From the NCBI GenBank assembly GCA_029560815.1, contig JAKQKF010000430.1:1-5096 (forward strand): DNA of 5,096 nucleotides. The letters run 5' to 3'. A program made the translations under genes and the position numbers. This document shows, one piece after another, positions 1 through 5,096 of this stretch. The notes under the pieces are model-generated. The model did not search any database. It worked only from the letters and a program-made list of their open reading frames with translations, and had not been told where the DNA came from. The stretch comes from a bacterium (GTDB lineage: Bacteria; KSB1; UBA2214). The stretch's first letter is position 1. Each line of letters opens with the position of its first letter.

Positions 1-1
1 C

Positions 2-184
2 GAACAGGGGCTCGCCCACAAAATGGAGAGCGTCGAACAGACCGCCCTCGTCTTTTATCCGTCCGGAAAAGAGCTGCGTCTCGCCTGGCACGTCACCTTG
101 CGCGGCGGCATGGCCAAATGGGACTATTTTGTCGACGCCGGAGACGGCCGCATTCTCTTCGATCAGGACCGCAAAAGGAGCTGA
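2..184 (+). CDS. C-terminal end of a PepSY/M4-propeptide-like protein (5' truncated by window)
   Basis: The reading frame enters at base 2 and runs 60 codons to a TGA at 182-184; its start lies outside the window. The visible residues include LRLAWHVTLRGG followed by KWDYFVDAGDGRILFDQ. This is the last strand-turn-strand part of a PepSY-type propeptide domain as found in M4 and M36 metalloprotease precursors. The next gene has the same pattern at its residues 271-299 (PRLVWQVDI, then DWFTVMVDAISGEVLH). In a normal M4 precursor the catalytic domain would follow here, but the frame stops seven residues after ILFDQ. The protein may therefore be a stand-alone propeptide, a protein with a C-terminal PepSY domain, or a truncated protease relative. 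It is on the same strand as the M4 protease, 175 bp upstream. The frame after the stop closes again within a few codons, so no catalytic remnant is seen directly downstream. Frame and domain type are fairly sure; function is not. Confidence 0.75.
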   Translation, partial: EQGLAHKMESVEQTALVFYPSGKELRLAWHVTLRGGMAKWDYFVDAGDGRILFDQDRKRS

Positions 185-204
185 CCCGCCTGCCAGGCTT
201 GAGA

Positions 205-253
205 CTGCAGAATACGGCATTTCCAGCTGCCGGATGCTGCAGATTTTCTTTCC
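205..253 (+). terminator. Candidate imperfect intrinsic terminator of the upstream gene
   Basis: CTGCAG at 205-210 can pair with CTGCAG at 237-242, and CGGCA at 215-219 with TGCCG at 228-232. The 4-base internal loops AATA/GATG and an 8-base apical loop remain unpaired. The T-rich stretch ATTTTCTTT follows directly at 243-251. It lies 21 bases after the stop of the partial gene, a suitable place for a terminator. The large internal loop makes the stem weak, so this is only a candidate; if it is inactive, the two plus-strand genes could be co-transcribed. Confidence 0.35.
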
Positions 254-267
254 ACGCAATAACCCCG

Positions 268-287
268 ATCGTACATTGTTGTATGAT
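268..287 (+). promoter_or_regulatory. Operator-like dyad overlapping a -10-like box upstream of the M4 protease gene
   Basis: ATCGTACA (268-275) and TGTATGAT (280-287) form an inverted repeat around TTGT, with seven Watson-Crick pairs and one G-T position out of eight. The right arm contains TATGAT (282-287), a good match to a sigma-70-type -10 box, 72 bases before the ATG. No convincing -35 box lies 16-18 bases upstream; the sequence there is about ATAACC. FCB-group promoters often differ from the E. coli consensus, so the missing -35 does not decide the matter. A dyad over the -10 would suit a repressor site, but it could also form an RNA hairpin in a transcript started further upstream. 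Confidence 0.3.
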
Positions 288-294
288 TTAAAGG

Positions 295-328
295 GGACGC
301 CACCGTCCATGCAGCGGGGATGCAGCAT
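295..328 (+). promoter_or_regulatory. Small hairpins in the leader of the M4 protease mRNA
   Basis: GGACG (295-299) and CGTCC (304-308) form a 5-bp stem with a CCAC loop. Directly after it, ATGC (309-312) can pair with GCAT (325-328) and GC (314-315) with GC (322-323) around an A-A mismatch. The same stretch has a short direct repeat, ATGCAG at 309-314 and at 320-325. No known riboswitch consensus is recognisable. The structures end 18 bases before the Shine-Dalgarno sequence and would leave it free. Their role, if any, is unknown. Confidence 0.2.
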
Positions 329-346
329 TTCAACGCAGAAATATAG

Positions 347-352
347 AAGGAG
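347..352 (+). promoter_or_regulatory. Strong ribosome binding site of the M4 protease gene
   Basis: AAGGAG sits seven bases before the ATG at 360 in an A-rich context. It is a near-ideal Shine-Dalgarno sequence and fixes the start, which also gives a clean signal peptide. Confidence 0.85.
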
Positions 353-359
353 ATAGAGA

Positions 360-3300
360 ATGAAATGGTATCGCTACATGATGCTGATCGTGCTGGCCGC
401 CTTTATCTTGCCCGGCCATGCCGCTGAACTGAAGGAGAAGGATCACCGGAAGAGCCGGATCATGGAAAATAGTCCGATCATGGCGCGGGACATCCGCAGC
501 GCCGGCGCGGTCTGGAAAAACCCGGTCCGGCTCAAGGCCACCAAGACGCAATCCGGCACCCTGGCCAGCGCCGTCCGTCCCGATCAATCGCTGCTCACGG
601 CTGCCGCCGGCCGCGGCCTGACCGTGCGCGACCTGCAGCTGGCCGCTGACGGCACCATCACCTTTATCAGCGGCGACCTGGGCCGTCTCCCCCAGCTCAG
701 ATCGACCGTCATCCCCGGCGCCACGATGCAGTCGGCGGTGCAGACGCCCCAGGCCCTGCGCGATCTCCAACTCGCCCAGAGCTGGCTCGAAACCTTCGCC
801 TCTTCCCTGAAGCTCAGCCAGCCCGCCGCCGAACTCTCCCTCAGCCGCTACGAGACCGACGAACTCGGCAAACGCCACCTCCGCCTGCAGCAGTCCTTCA
901 AGGGAGTGCCGGTCTGGGCCAATGAACTCTACGTCCATGTGGATGCCACCGACCAGGTCTATGCCGTCAACGGCCGCTATGCCCCGACGCCGGCCGGCAT
1001 CGATCCGGCCGCAGCGCGGATCGACGGCGAGCAGGCGGTCGAACAGAGCCGCGCCCATCTCGAGTCGGAAGGCCGGCTCGAGGAGATCCCCGCCGCCATG
1101 GCGCGGCTGACGCGCTTTAGCGAGCCGGTCAGCCGCAAGGCGATCTGGATCGACCGCCTGGGCATCCCCCGGCTGGTCTGGCAGGTCGATATCAACGCCA
1201 GCGTGCGCGACTGGTTCACAGTCATGGTCGACGCGATCAGCGGCGAGGTGCTGCACAAATACAGTAATACCATGAGCGAAGGCCCGGTCAATGCCTCGGG
1301 TACCGACCTGCGCGGCGTCAACCGCGCCTTCCGCGCCTACGAGCAGAGCGGCACCTACTATATGCTCAGCGACCTCAACGAACTTTCCGGCGGGACGGCC
1401 AATCTGCCCGACAGTCCCACCGGCGGCTTGTGGGTCATCGACCTCAACAACACCGACGCGACCTCCACGTCGCAGTTCTACCAGGTCACCTCCTCCTCGC
1501 CGACCAACTGGAGCGACCGGAGCGCGGTGTCGGCGATCTATAATCTCAACAAGGTCTATGACTATTACCGCAACACCCACAACCGCAAGGCCATCGACGG
1601 CAACGCCTCTAGCATCATCACCGTGGTCAATGTCACCGAGGACGGCCGGTCGATGGACAATGCCTACTGGAACGGCACGGCCATTTTCTGGGGCAACGGC
1701 GCCGAATTTTTTTCACCGCTCGCCGGGGCTCTGGACGTCGCCGCCCATGAGCTGACCCACGGCGTCACCGAATATACGGCCAACCTCATCTATCAGGATC
1801 AACCCGGTGCGCTCAATGAAGCGATGTCCGATTTCTTCGGCTGCATGGTTGACCGTGACGACTGGCTGATGGGCGAGGATATCATGCGCCCGGGCATGGG
1901 CACGGGGCTGCGCGACATCTCCAATCCTCACAACTCGCAGGTCCTCAGCCAGATGCCCAAAACCATGGATGAGTATCAGTACACCAGTGAGGATTACGGC
2001 GGCGTGCACACCAACTGCGGCGTCCCCCTCTACGCATCGTATCTGATCGCCAGCAGCATCGGCAAGGATAAAGCGGAAAAGATCTTTTACCGCGCCCTGT
2101 CCACCTACCTCACCCGCCAGTCCCAGTTCATTGACGCCCGCACCGCCCTGGAGCAGAGCGCCACCGATCTCTATGGCAGCAGCGAAGTAGCCGCGGTCGG
2201 ATCGGCCTTCGATGCGGTCAAGATCACCAAGAGCGGCGGCGGCAGCGGCGGCACCACCACACCGCGCGGAGCGGGCGACAATGAGGTCAACGTCACGACC
2301 GGCGGCACCCAGTGGATTGCCTTTGTCGGCGACGATGCCCGCCTCGGTCTCTACGACGTCGCCAGCGAACAGGACTATCTCCTCGACATCACGGTCAACA
2401 GCAAGGAGTACAACTGGACCCAATTCACCGCCACGGCCGACGGCTACTATCTCTACTTCGTCAACTCGGAGGGCGTGCTCTCCCGCCTCGATCTCTCCAA
2501 CCTCGCCGGCGGCTATTACAACTATGAAACCTTTGAGGAGTACTATATCCAGAGCCAGGGCGACCTCTGGAACGCCGCAGTCTCGCGCGACGGCGAGTAT
2601 GTCGCGCTGACCTCCACCTACGAAAATGACAACCACATCTATCTGCTGATCTCGGAAGAGCTCTATTATGTCACTCTCGAGTTCCCCTCCTCCCAGACCG
2701 GCATCACCAGCCAGACCATCCAGTATCCCGATGTGCTCAACTGGTCGCCCAACACCAAATATCCCAAGCTCGCCTTTGACGCCTACAACCAGATCACTCT
2801 CTCCAACGGTACGGAGAGGAGCTGGTGGAACATGGGCGAAATCGACTTTACCGGCAGCGAGTTGCAAGTTTACACCCTGCTGCCGGCCCAGCCCGAGGGC
2901 ATCAGCGTCGGCAACGTGCAGTACAGCTCCACCGATCCCGACCGCATCGCCTACAGCTATATCGACGACGGCAGCAACTACTGGGACATCAAGATCGATA
3001 ATTTCGCCTCGAACGAAGGCGACGACTATTTGCAGCTCTCCGGCCGGGACATTGAACGCCCCTCCTTCTCGCCGGACGACCGCTATCTGGTGGTCGACCG
3101 CTACAGCGATGAAAAGCTGCTGATCATCGATCTTGTGGAGAGAAGTTTCTGGGCGCTCGATATGGAAAACACCTCGGGGGCGCGCTATCCGGAATGGTTT
3201 GTCGTCGGCGGCAGTTATGACCTTGAAGTGGAGGCCGAACCAGCGGCCCGGCCCGCCGGTTTTGCCCTCGAAGCCAACTATCCCAATCCCTTCAACGCCG

Positions 3301-3536
3301 GCACCACGATCAGCTACACCCTGCCGCAGAGCGTCCGCATCCGCGTGGCTGTCTACGACATGCAGGGCCGGCTGGTGCGCACCCTCGCTGATGAACACCA
3401 GGCTGCGGGACGCCATACCCTGACCTGGCACGGCGACGGCGCCGACGGCAGCACCCTCCCCTCGGGGGTCTATCTCTGCCGGATGGAAGCCGAGGGCGGC
3501 TTTAACGCCAGCCGCAAGATGGTGATGGTGAAATAG
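360..3536 (+). CDS. Secreted M4 (thermolysin-family) metalloprotease with beta-propeller and T9SS-type sorting-like C-terminal domain
   Basis: This 1058-residue zinc endopeptidase precursor should act outside the cell. Residues 1-21 form a signal peptide (LIVLAAFILPGHA, cleavage probably after A21). Residues about 60-300 are an FTP/PepSY propeptide (FKGVPVWANELYVHVD at 180-196, DAISGEVLH at 291-299). The catalytic domain spans about 310-622. It has HELTH (H463, E464, H467), the third zinc ligand E487 in NEAMSD twenty residues later as in thermolysin, and Y478, R518, D545 and H550 at the positions of thermolysin Y157, R203, D226 and H231. D459, D498, D501 and E506 match its double calcium site. 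A Gly/Ser/Thr linker (625-637) leads to about 310 residues (640-950) with repeated blade-like motifs such as SFSPDDRYLVV, resembling TolB/PD40 propellers. Residues 968-1058 (NYPNPFN, SGVYLCRMEA, ending RKMVMVK) resemble FlgD-Ig/type IX sorting tails, so export through T9SS is likely but inferred. Most M4 precursors are only about 500-600 residues long. Substrate is unknown. Confidence 0.95.
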   Translation: MKWYRYMMLIVLAAFILPGHAAELKEKDHRKSRIMENSPIMARDIRSAGAVWKNPVRLKATKTQSGTLASAVRPDQSLLTAAAGRGLTVRDLQLAADGTITFISGDLGRLPQLRSTVIPGATMQSAVQTPQALRDLQLAQSWLETFASSLKLSQPAAELSLSRYETDELGKRHLRLQQSFKGVPVWANELYVHVDATDQVYAVNGRYAPTPAGIDPAAARIDGEQAVEQSRAHLESEGRLEEIPAAMARLTRFSEPVSRKAIWIDRLGIPRLVWQVDINASVRDWFTVMVDAISGEVLHKYSNTMSEGPVNASGTDLRGVNRAFRAYEQSGTYYMLSDLNELSGGTANLPDSPTGGLWVIDLNNTDATSTSQFYQVTSSSPTNWSDRSAVSAIYNLNKVYDYYRNTHNRKAIDGNASSIITVVNVTEDGRSMDNAYWNGTAIFWGNGAEFFSPLAGALDVAAHELTHGVTEYTANLIYQDQPGALNEAMSDFFGCMVDRDDWLMGEDIMRPGMGTGLRDISNPHNSQVLSQMPKTMDEYQYTSEDYGGVHTNCGVPLYASYLIASSIGKDKAEKIFYRALSTYLTRQSQFIDARTALEQSATDLYGSSEVAAVGSAFDAVKITKSGGGSGGTTTPRGAGDNEVNVTTGGTQWIAFVGDDARLGLYDVASEQDYLLDITVNSKEYNWTQFTATADGYYLYFVNSEGVLSRLDLSNLAGGYYNYETFEEYYIQSQGDLWNAAVSRDGEYVALTSTYENDNHIYLLISEELYYVTLEFPSSQTGITSQTIQYPDVLNWSPNTKYPKLAFDAYNQITLSNGTERSWWNMGEIDFTGSELQVYTLLPAQPEGISVGNVQYSSTDPDRIAYSYIDDGSNYWDIKIDNFASNEGDDYLQLSGRDIERPSFSPDDRYLVVDRYSDEKLLIIDLVERSFWALDMENTSGARYPEWFVVGGSYDLEVEAEPAARPAGFALEANYPNPFNAGTTISYTLPQSVRIRVAVYDMQGRLVRTLADEHQAAGRHTLTWHGDGADGSTLPSGVYLCRMEAEGGFNASRKMVMVK

Positions 3537-3552
3537 GAACGTGGCTTTCGGG

Positions 3553-3644
3553 CCCCCGGCTGCCGCAGCAATGGCGGGCAGGCGCGAGAATGGGGGCGCG
3601 TCCGGCTGTTTCAACAACACCGGCTGGACGCGAGAATGGGGGCG
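3553..3644. repeat. Diverged 46-bp tandem duplication between convergent genes
   Basis: Unit 1 is 3553-3598 and unit 2 is 3599-3644. At an offset of 46 bases I count 33 of 46 identical positions. These include an exact 16-base match at the 3' end of each unit (CGCGAGAATGGGGGCG at 3583-3598 and 3629-3644) and a 7-base match near the 5' end (CCGGCTG at 3556 and 3602). The copies lie in the 3' untranslated stretch between the protease stop and the terminator. No open frame of note or palindrome explains them. They could be a decayed tandem duplication or two members of a small dispersed repeat family. Confidence 0.7.
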
Positions 3645-3651
3645 AGTTTCA

Positions 3652-3694
3652 AATAAAAAAAGCCGGAGAGCAGTGCTCTCCGGCTTTTTTTATT
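3652..3694. terminator. Bidirectional intrinsic terminator shared by the M4 protease gene and the rnf operon
   Basis: A perfect inverted repeat has 20-bp arms around the triloop AGT (3672-3674). The GC-rich core AGCCGGAGAGC (3661-3671) pairs with GCTCTCCGGCT (3675-3685). It is flanked by seven A (3655-3661) and seven T (3685-3691), so each strand reads as a stem followed by a U-tract. It lies 115 bases after the protease stop and 15 bases after the rnfA stop on the opposite strand, as expected for a shared terminator between convergent genes. Confidence 0.95.
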
Positions 3695-3709
3695 GCCGCT
3701 CTATTCGCA

Positions 3710-4342
3710 TCAGTTGATCTTCAGACCAGAGAAACCGAAAAAGGCGAGGGCGATGAGTCCGGCCATGATGAAGGTGATCGGCAGGCCGCGCATCGCTTTG
3801 GGCACATCCGCCAGCTGCAGCTTTTCGCGGATGCCCGCCATCAGCACCAGGGCGATGGTGAAGCCGATGCCCGCAGAAAAACCGTGCACGGTGCATTCGA
3901 TGAAATTGTACTGTTCGTTGACGTTGATCAGGGTGACGCCAAGGACCGCGCAGTTGGTGGTGATCAGGGGCAGGTAGATGCCGAGCGACTTGTAGAGTGA
4001 AGGGCTGATCTTTTGGATGACCATCTCGACGAACTGCACCAGGGCCGCGATGACCAGAATGAAGACGATGGTTTTAAGAAAGGTCAGATCGGGGGGCGTC
4101 TTCAAACCAAAGAGTTGATGGAAAAGATTGACCGGCGTCGGGGCCAGGAGATAGGTATAGAGCACATAGGCGACCGCCGAGGCCATCGAAAGAACAAAAG
4201 TGACGGCCGCTCCCATGCCCACCGCTGAATCGAGCTGGCCCGAAACCCCGACGTAGGGGCAGATGCCCAGAATCCGGGAAAAGACAAAGTTGTTGATGAA
4301 AATGGCGCCGATGGCGATAATGAGCAGTGTGCTAAAGTCCAT
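3710..4342 (-). CDS. rnfA: RnfA, membrane subunit of the Rnf ferredoxin:NAD+ oxidoreductase
   Basis: RnfA is an integral membrane subunit of the Rnf complex. The complex passes electrons between reduced ferredoxin and NAD+ while moving Na+ or H+ across the cytoplasmic membrane. The 210-residue protein shows the family hallmarks: NNFVFSRILGICPYVGVS (17-34), PLITTNCAVLGVTLIN (125-140), GFSAGIGF (154-161), AGIREKLQLADVPKAMRG (169-186) and a final GFSGLKI. About six membrane helices are evident, near 5-26, 38-66, 88-110, 118-140, 150-171 and 187-206. C28 and C131 match the paired cysteines that bind an intramembrane iron-sulfur cluster together with RnfE in Rnf/Nqr complexes. ITTNCAVLG and NNFV favour RnfA over NqrE. 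An extra stretch at about 67-86 makes it longer than the roughly 193 residues usual for RnfA. AGAGG (4348-4352) precedes the ATG by five bases. It is the last gene before the terminator; no rnfB follows. Confidence 0.95.
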   Translation of the reverse strand: MDFSTLLIIAIGAIFINNFVFSRILGICPYVGVSGQLDSAVGMGAAVTFVLSMASAVAYVLYTYLLAPTPVNLFHQLFGLKTPPDLTFLKTIVFILVIAALVQFVEMVIQKISPSLYKSLGIYLPLITTNCAVLGVTLINVNEQYNFIECTVHGFSAGIGFTIALVLMAGIREKLQLADVPKAMRGLPITFIMAGLIALAFFGFSGLKIN

Positions 4343-4385
4343 AACAGCCTCTGGTCAAATGATGGTTGCCGGCTTGCGCGTCACA

Positions 4386-4408
4386 CCCGGCGCATTCGTG
4401 CGGCCGGG
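4386..4408 (-). other. Intercistronic hairpin between rnfE and rnfA
   Basis: In the 87-base gap between the rnfE stop and the rnfA start, the transcript can form CCCGG/CCGGG plus CGCA/TGCG, with one bulged C and a CGAA loop as read on the minus strand. No U-tract follows, so it is not an ordinary terminator. It could stabilise the upstream mRNA or adjust rnfA output. I see no gene and no convincing promoter in the rest of the gap. Confidence 0.4.
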
Positions 4409-4429
4409 ATGCCGTCTTCCGGAACAGGC

Positions 4430-5029
4430 CTATTTGGCCGCATTGCGGCGATCCAGCCAGGCGACGAAGGCCAGGATGAAACCGATAGTGACGAAGGCCC
4501 CGGGAGCGAGGGCGAAGAACATGACCGGCTCAAATTCGGCTCCGAAGAGCGGAACGCCCAGGAAAGTGCCGTTGCCGATCACCTCGCGGATCGAACTGAT
4601 CACAACCAGCGCCGCGGTGAAGCCGATGCCCATGCTGATGCCGTCCAGGAGCGACTTGAGCACACTGTTCTTGCTGGCATAGGCCTCGGCACGGCCGAGG
4701 ATGATGCAGTTGACCACGATCAGAGGCACAAAGATGCCCAGCCGCTTGTAAAGGTCCGGCACGAATCCCGCCATGGTGAGATCGATGATGGTGACGAAAG
4801 TGGCGATGACGATGATATAGACCGGAATGCGGATCTTGTCCGGCACCAGCTTGCGGATCATGGAGATCAGCACGTTGGAACAGATCAGCACAAAGGTGGC
4901 CGCCAGTCCCATGCCGATGCCGTTGGAAACCGAGCTGGAGACCGCCAGGGTCGGGCACAATCCCAGGGCCTGTTTGAGTACGGGATTCTCCCGGTAAATG
5001 CCGCGGGTTAAATCGCTGATAAATGCCAT
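4430..5029 (-). CDS. rnfE: RnfE, membrane subunit of the Rnf ferredoxin:NAD+ oxidoreductase
   Basis: RnfE pairs with RnfA in the membrane core of the Rnf complex, in inverted orientation, and shares the buried iron-sulfur site. The 199-residue protein starts MAFISDLTRGIYRENPVL and carries the family motifs LGLCPTLAVS (22-31), SNGIGMGLAATFV (35-47), LYKRLGIFVPLIVVNCIILGRAEA (93-116), GISMGIGFTAAL (130-141) and SIREVIGNG (146-154). C25 and C108 correspond to the cluster-binding cysteines. About six hydrophobic helices are visible, one of them at 67-89. I chose the ATG at 5029: it follows the rnfG stop by seven bases, has GAGG at 5035-5038 and matches the usual RnfE N-terminus. A more upstream in-frame ATG at 5080 would add 17 uncharacteristic residues inside rnfG. 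The G-E-A order and tight spacing indicate one operon. Confidence 0.95.
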   Translation of the reverse strand: MAFISDLTRGIYRENPVLKQALGLCPTLAVSSSVSNGIGMGLAATFVLICSNVLISMIRKLVPDKIRIPVYIIVIATFVTIIDLTMAGFVPDLYKRLGIFVPLIVVNCIILGRAEAYASKNSVLKSLLDGISMGIGFTAALVVISSIREVIGNGTFLGVPLFGAEFEPVMFFALAPGAFVTIGFILAFVAWLDRRNAAK

Positions 5030-5034
5030 AAAAG

Positions 5035-5038
5035 CCTC
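5035..5038 (-). promoter_or_regulatory. Ribosome binding site of rnfE overlapping the rnfG stop codon
   Basis: GAGG on the minus strand overlaps the TGA of rnfG (TGAGG) and ends five bases before the ATG at 5029. It supports the shorter RnfE start and suggests that translation of rnfE is coupled to that of rnfG. Confidence 0.75.
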
Positions 5039-5096
5039 AGTTTGTACCCAGTTTGGTGCGCAGCCTTGCATAGCCTTCATTGATGGCGCGGGTCAC
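5037..5096 (-). CDS. rnfG: C-terminal end of RnfG (partial, start beyond the window)
   Basis: On the minus strand the frame runs from the window edge through 19 codons (ending INEGYARLRTKLGTN) to a TGA at 5039-5037. RnfG is the periplasmic, membrane-anchored subunit with a covalently bound FMN; its gene normally precedes rnfE in rnfCDGE(A) operons. The visible tail ends in an amphipathic helix-like segment (VTRAINEGY), as expected for RnfG. The FMN-binding Thr motif lies outside the window, so the call rests mainly on position: directly upstream of rnfE, seven bases apart, same strand. Confidence 0.75.
   Translation of the reverse strand: MTRAINEGYARLRTKLGTN

Noticed and set aside
129..356. 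Plus-strand open frame of 75 codons crossing the leader of the protease gene
   Set aside because: It starts inside the partial PepSY gene in another frame, has no good ribosome site and shows no family pattern.
330..1580. Open frame of 416 codons on the minus strand over the propeptide region
   Set aside because: It is antisense to the signal peptide and propeptide, compositionally biased (Gly, Arg, Asp) and has no family features; it is a shadow of the real gene.
1713..3620. Long open frame of 635 codons on the minus strand across the protease gene
   Set aside because: It is fully antisense to a gene with clear M4 motifs. Its translation is low-complexity and rich in Gly, Ala, Val and Asp with no recognisable domain. 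GC-rich codon use in the sense gene removes stops from the opposite frame.
3553..3644. CRISPR-like reading of the repeated 16-base core
   Set aside because: There are only two copies, the intervening 30 bases are themselves related between units, and the core is not palindromic; this is a diverged tandem duplication.
4409..5011. Plus-strand open frame of 200 codons opposite rnfE, and a similar one at 3590-4000 opposite rnfA
   Set aside because: Both are antisense to strongly conserved membrane proteins and give Asp/His/Arg-rich translations typical of complements of hydrophobic codons.
3710..5029. Possibility that the membrane pair is NqrD/NqrE of the Na+-NQR complex
   Set aside because: RnfA-type ITTNCAVLG and NNFV, RnfE-type NCIILGRAEA and the G-E-A order fit Rnf better. 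The sequence beyond the window would settle it.
5030..5080. Longer N-terminus of RnfE from the ATG at 5080
   Set aside because: It would overlap rnfG by more than 40 bases and add 17 residues unlike the family. The ATG at 5029 has a GAGG site and the normal RnfE start.

Overview
The window looks like a piece of a bacterial chromosome, GC-rich by eye. It probably comes from the wider FCB group (Bacteroidota, Ignavibacteriota, Calditrichota, KSB1 and relatives). Two things point there. The secreted protease ends in a 'YPNPFN...TTISYTLP...SGVYLCRMEA' module, which resembles the FlgD-Ig/type IX secretion sorting tails common in that group. The Rnf genes also run G-E-A and then hit a terminator, which fits the rnfBCDGEA order known from Bacteroides rather than the rnfABCDGE order of Gammaproteobacteria. 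The phylum assignment is inference.

Layout. Positions 2-184 (+) hold the last 60 codons of a gene ending in a PepSY-type protease propeptide module. Positions 185-359 are a non-coding leader with a candidate terminator, an operator-like dyad overlapping a -10-like box, small hairpins and a strong ribosome binding site. Positions 360-3536 (+) encode a 1058-residue secreted thermolysin-family (M4) metalloprotease. Its parts are a signal peptide, an FTP/PepSY propeptide, a complete M4 catalytic domain, a Gly/Ser/Thr linker, a predicted beta-propeller and a C-terminal sorting-like domain. Positions 3537-3709 separate convergent genes and contain a diverged 46-bp tandem duplication and a perfect 20-bp-arm inverted repeat that can terminate both strands. 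Positions 3710-5096 (-) carry the 3' end of an Rnf operon: the last codons of rnfG, then rnfE and rnfA.

How the genes work together. The partial gene and the M4 protease lie on the same strand and share a propeptide-type module, so they may form an extracellular proteolysis locus. RnfG, RnfE and RnfA are membrane subunits of the ion-translocating ferredoxin:NAD+ oxidoreductase and belong to a separate, convergent transcription unit. Nothing links the two units functionally except the shared terminator. I see no RNA gene, insertion sequence or CRISPR array. The items most worth a second look are the stand-alone propeptide module, the protease architecture with its cysteine pair near the active site, the extra loop in RnfA and the operator-like dyad.
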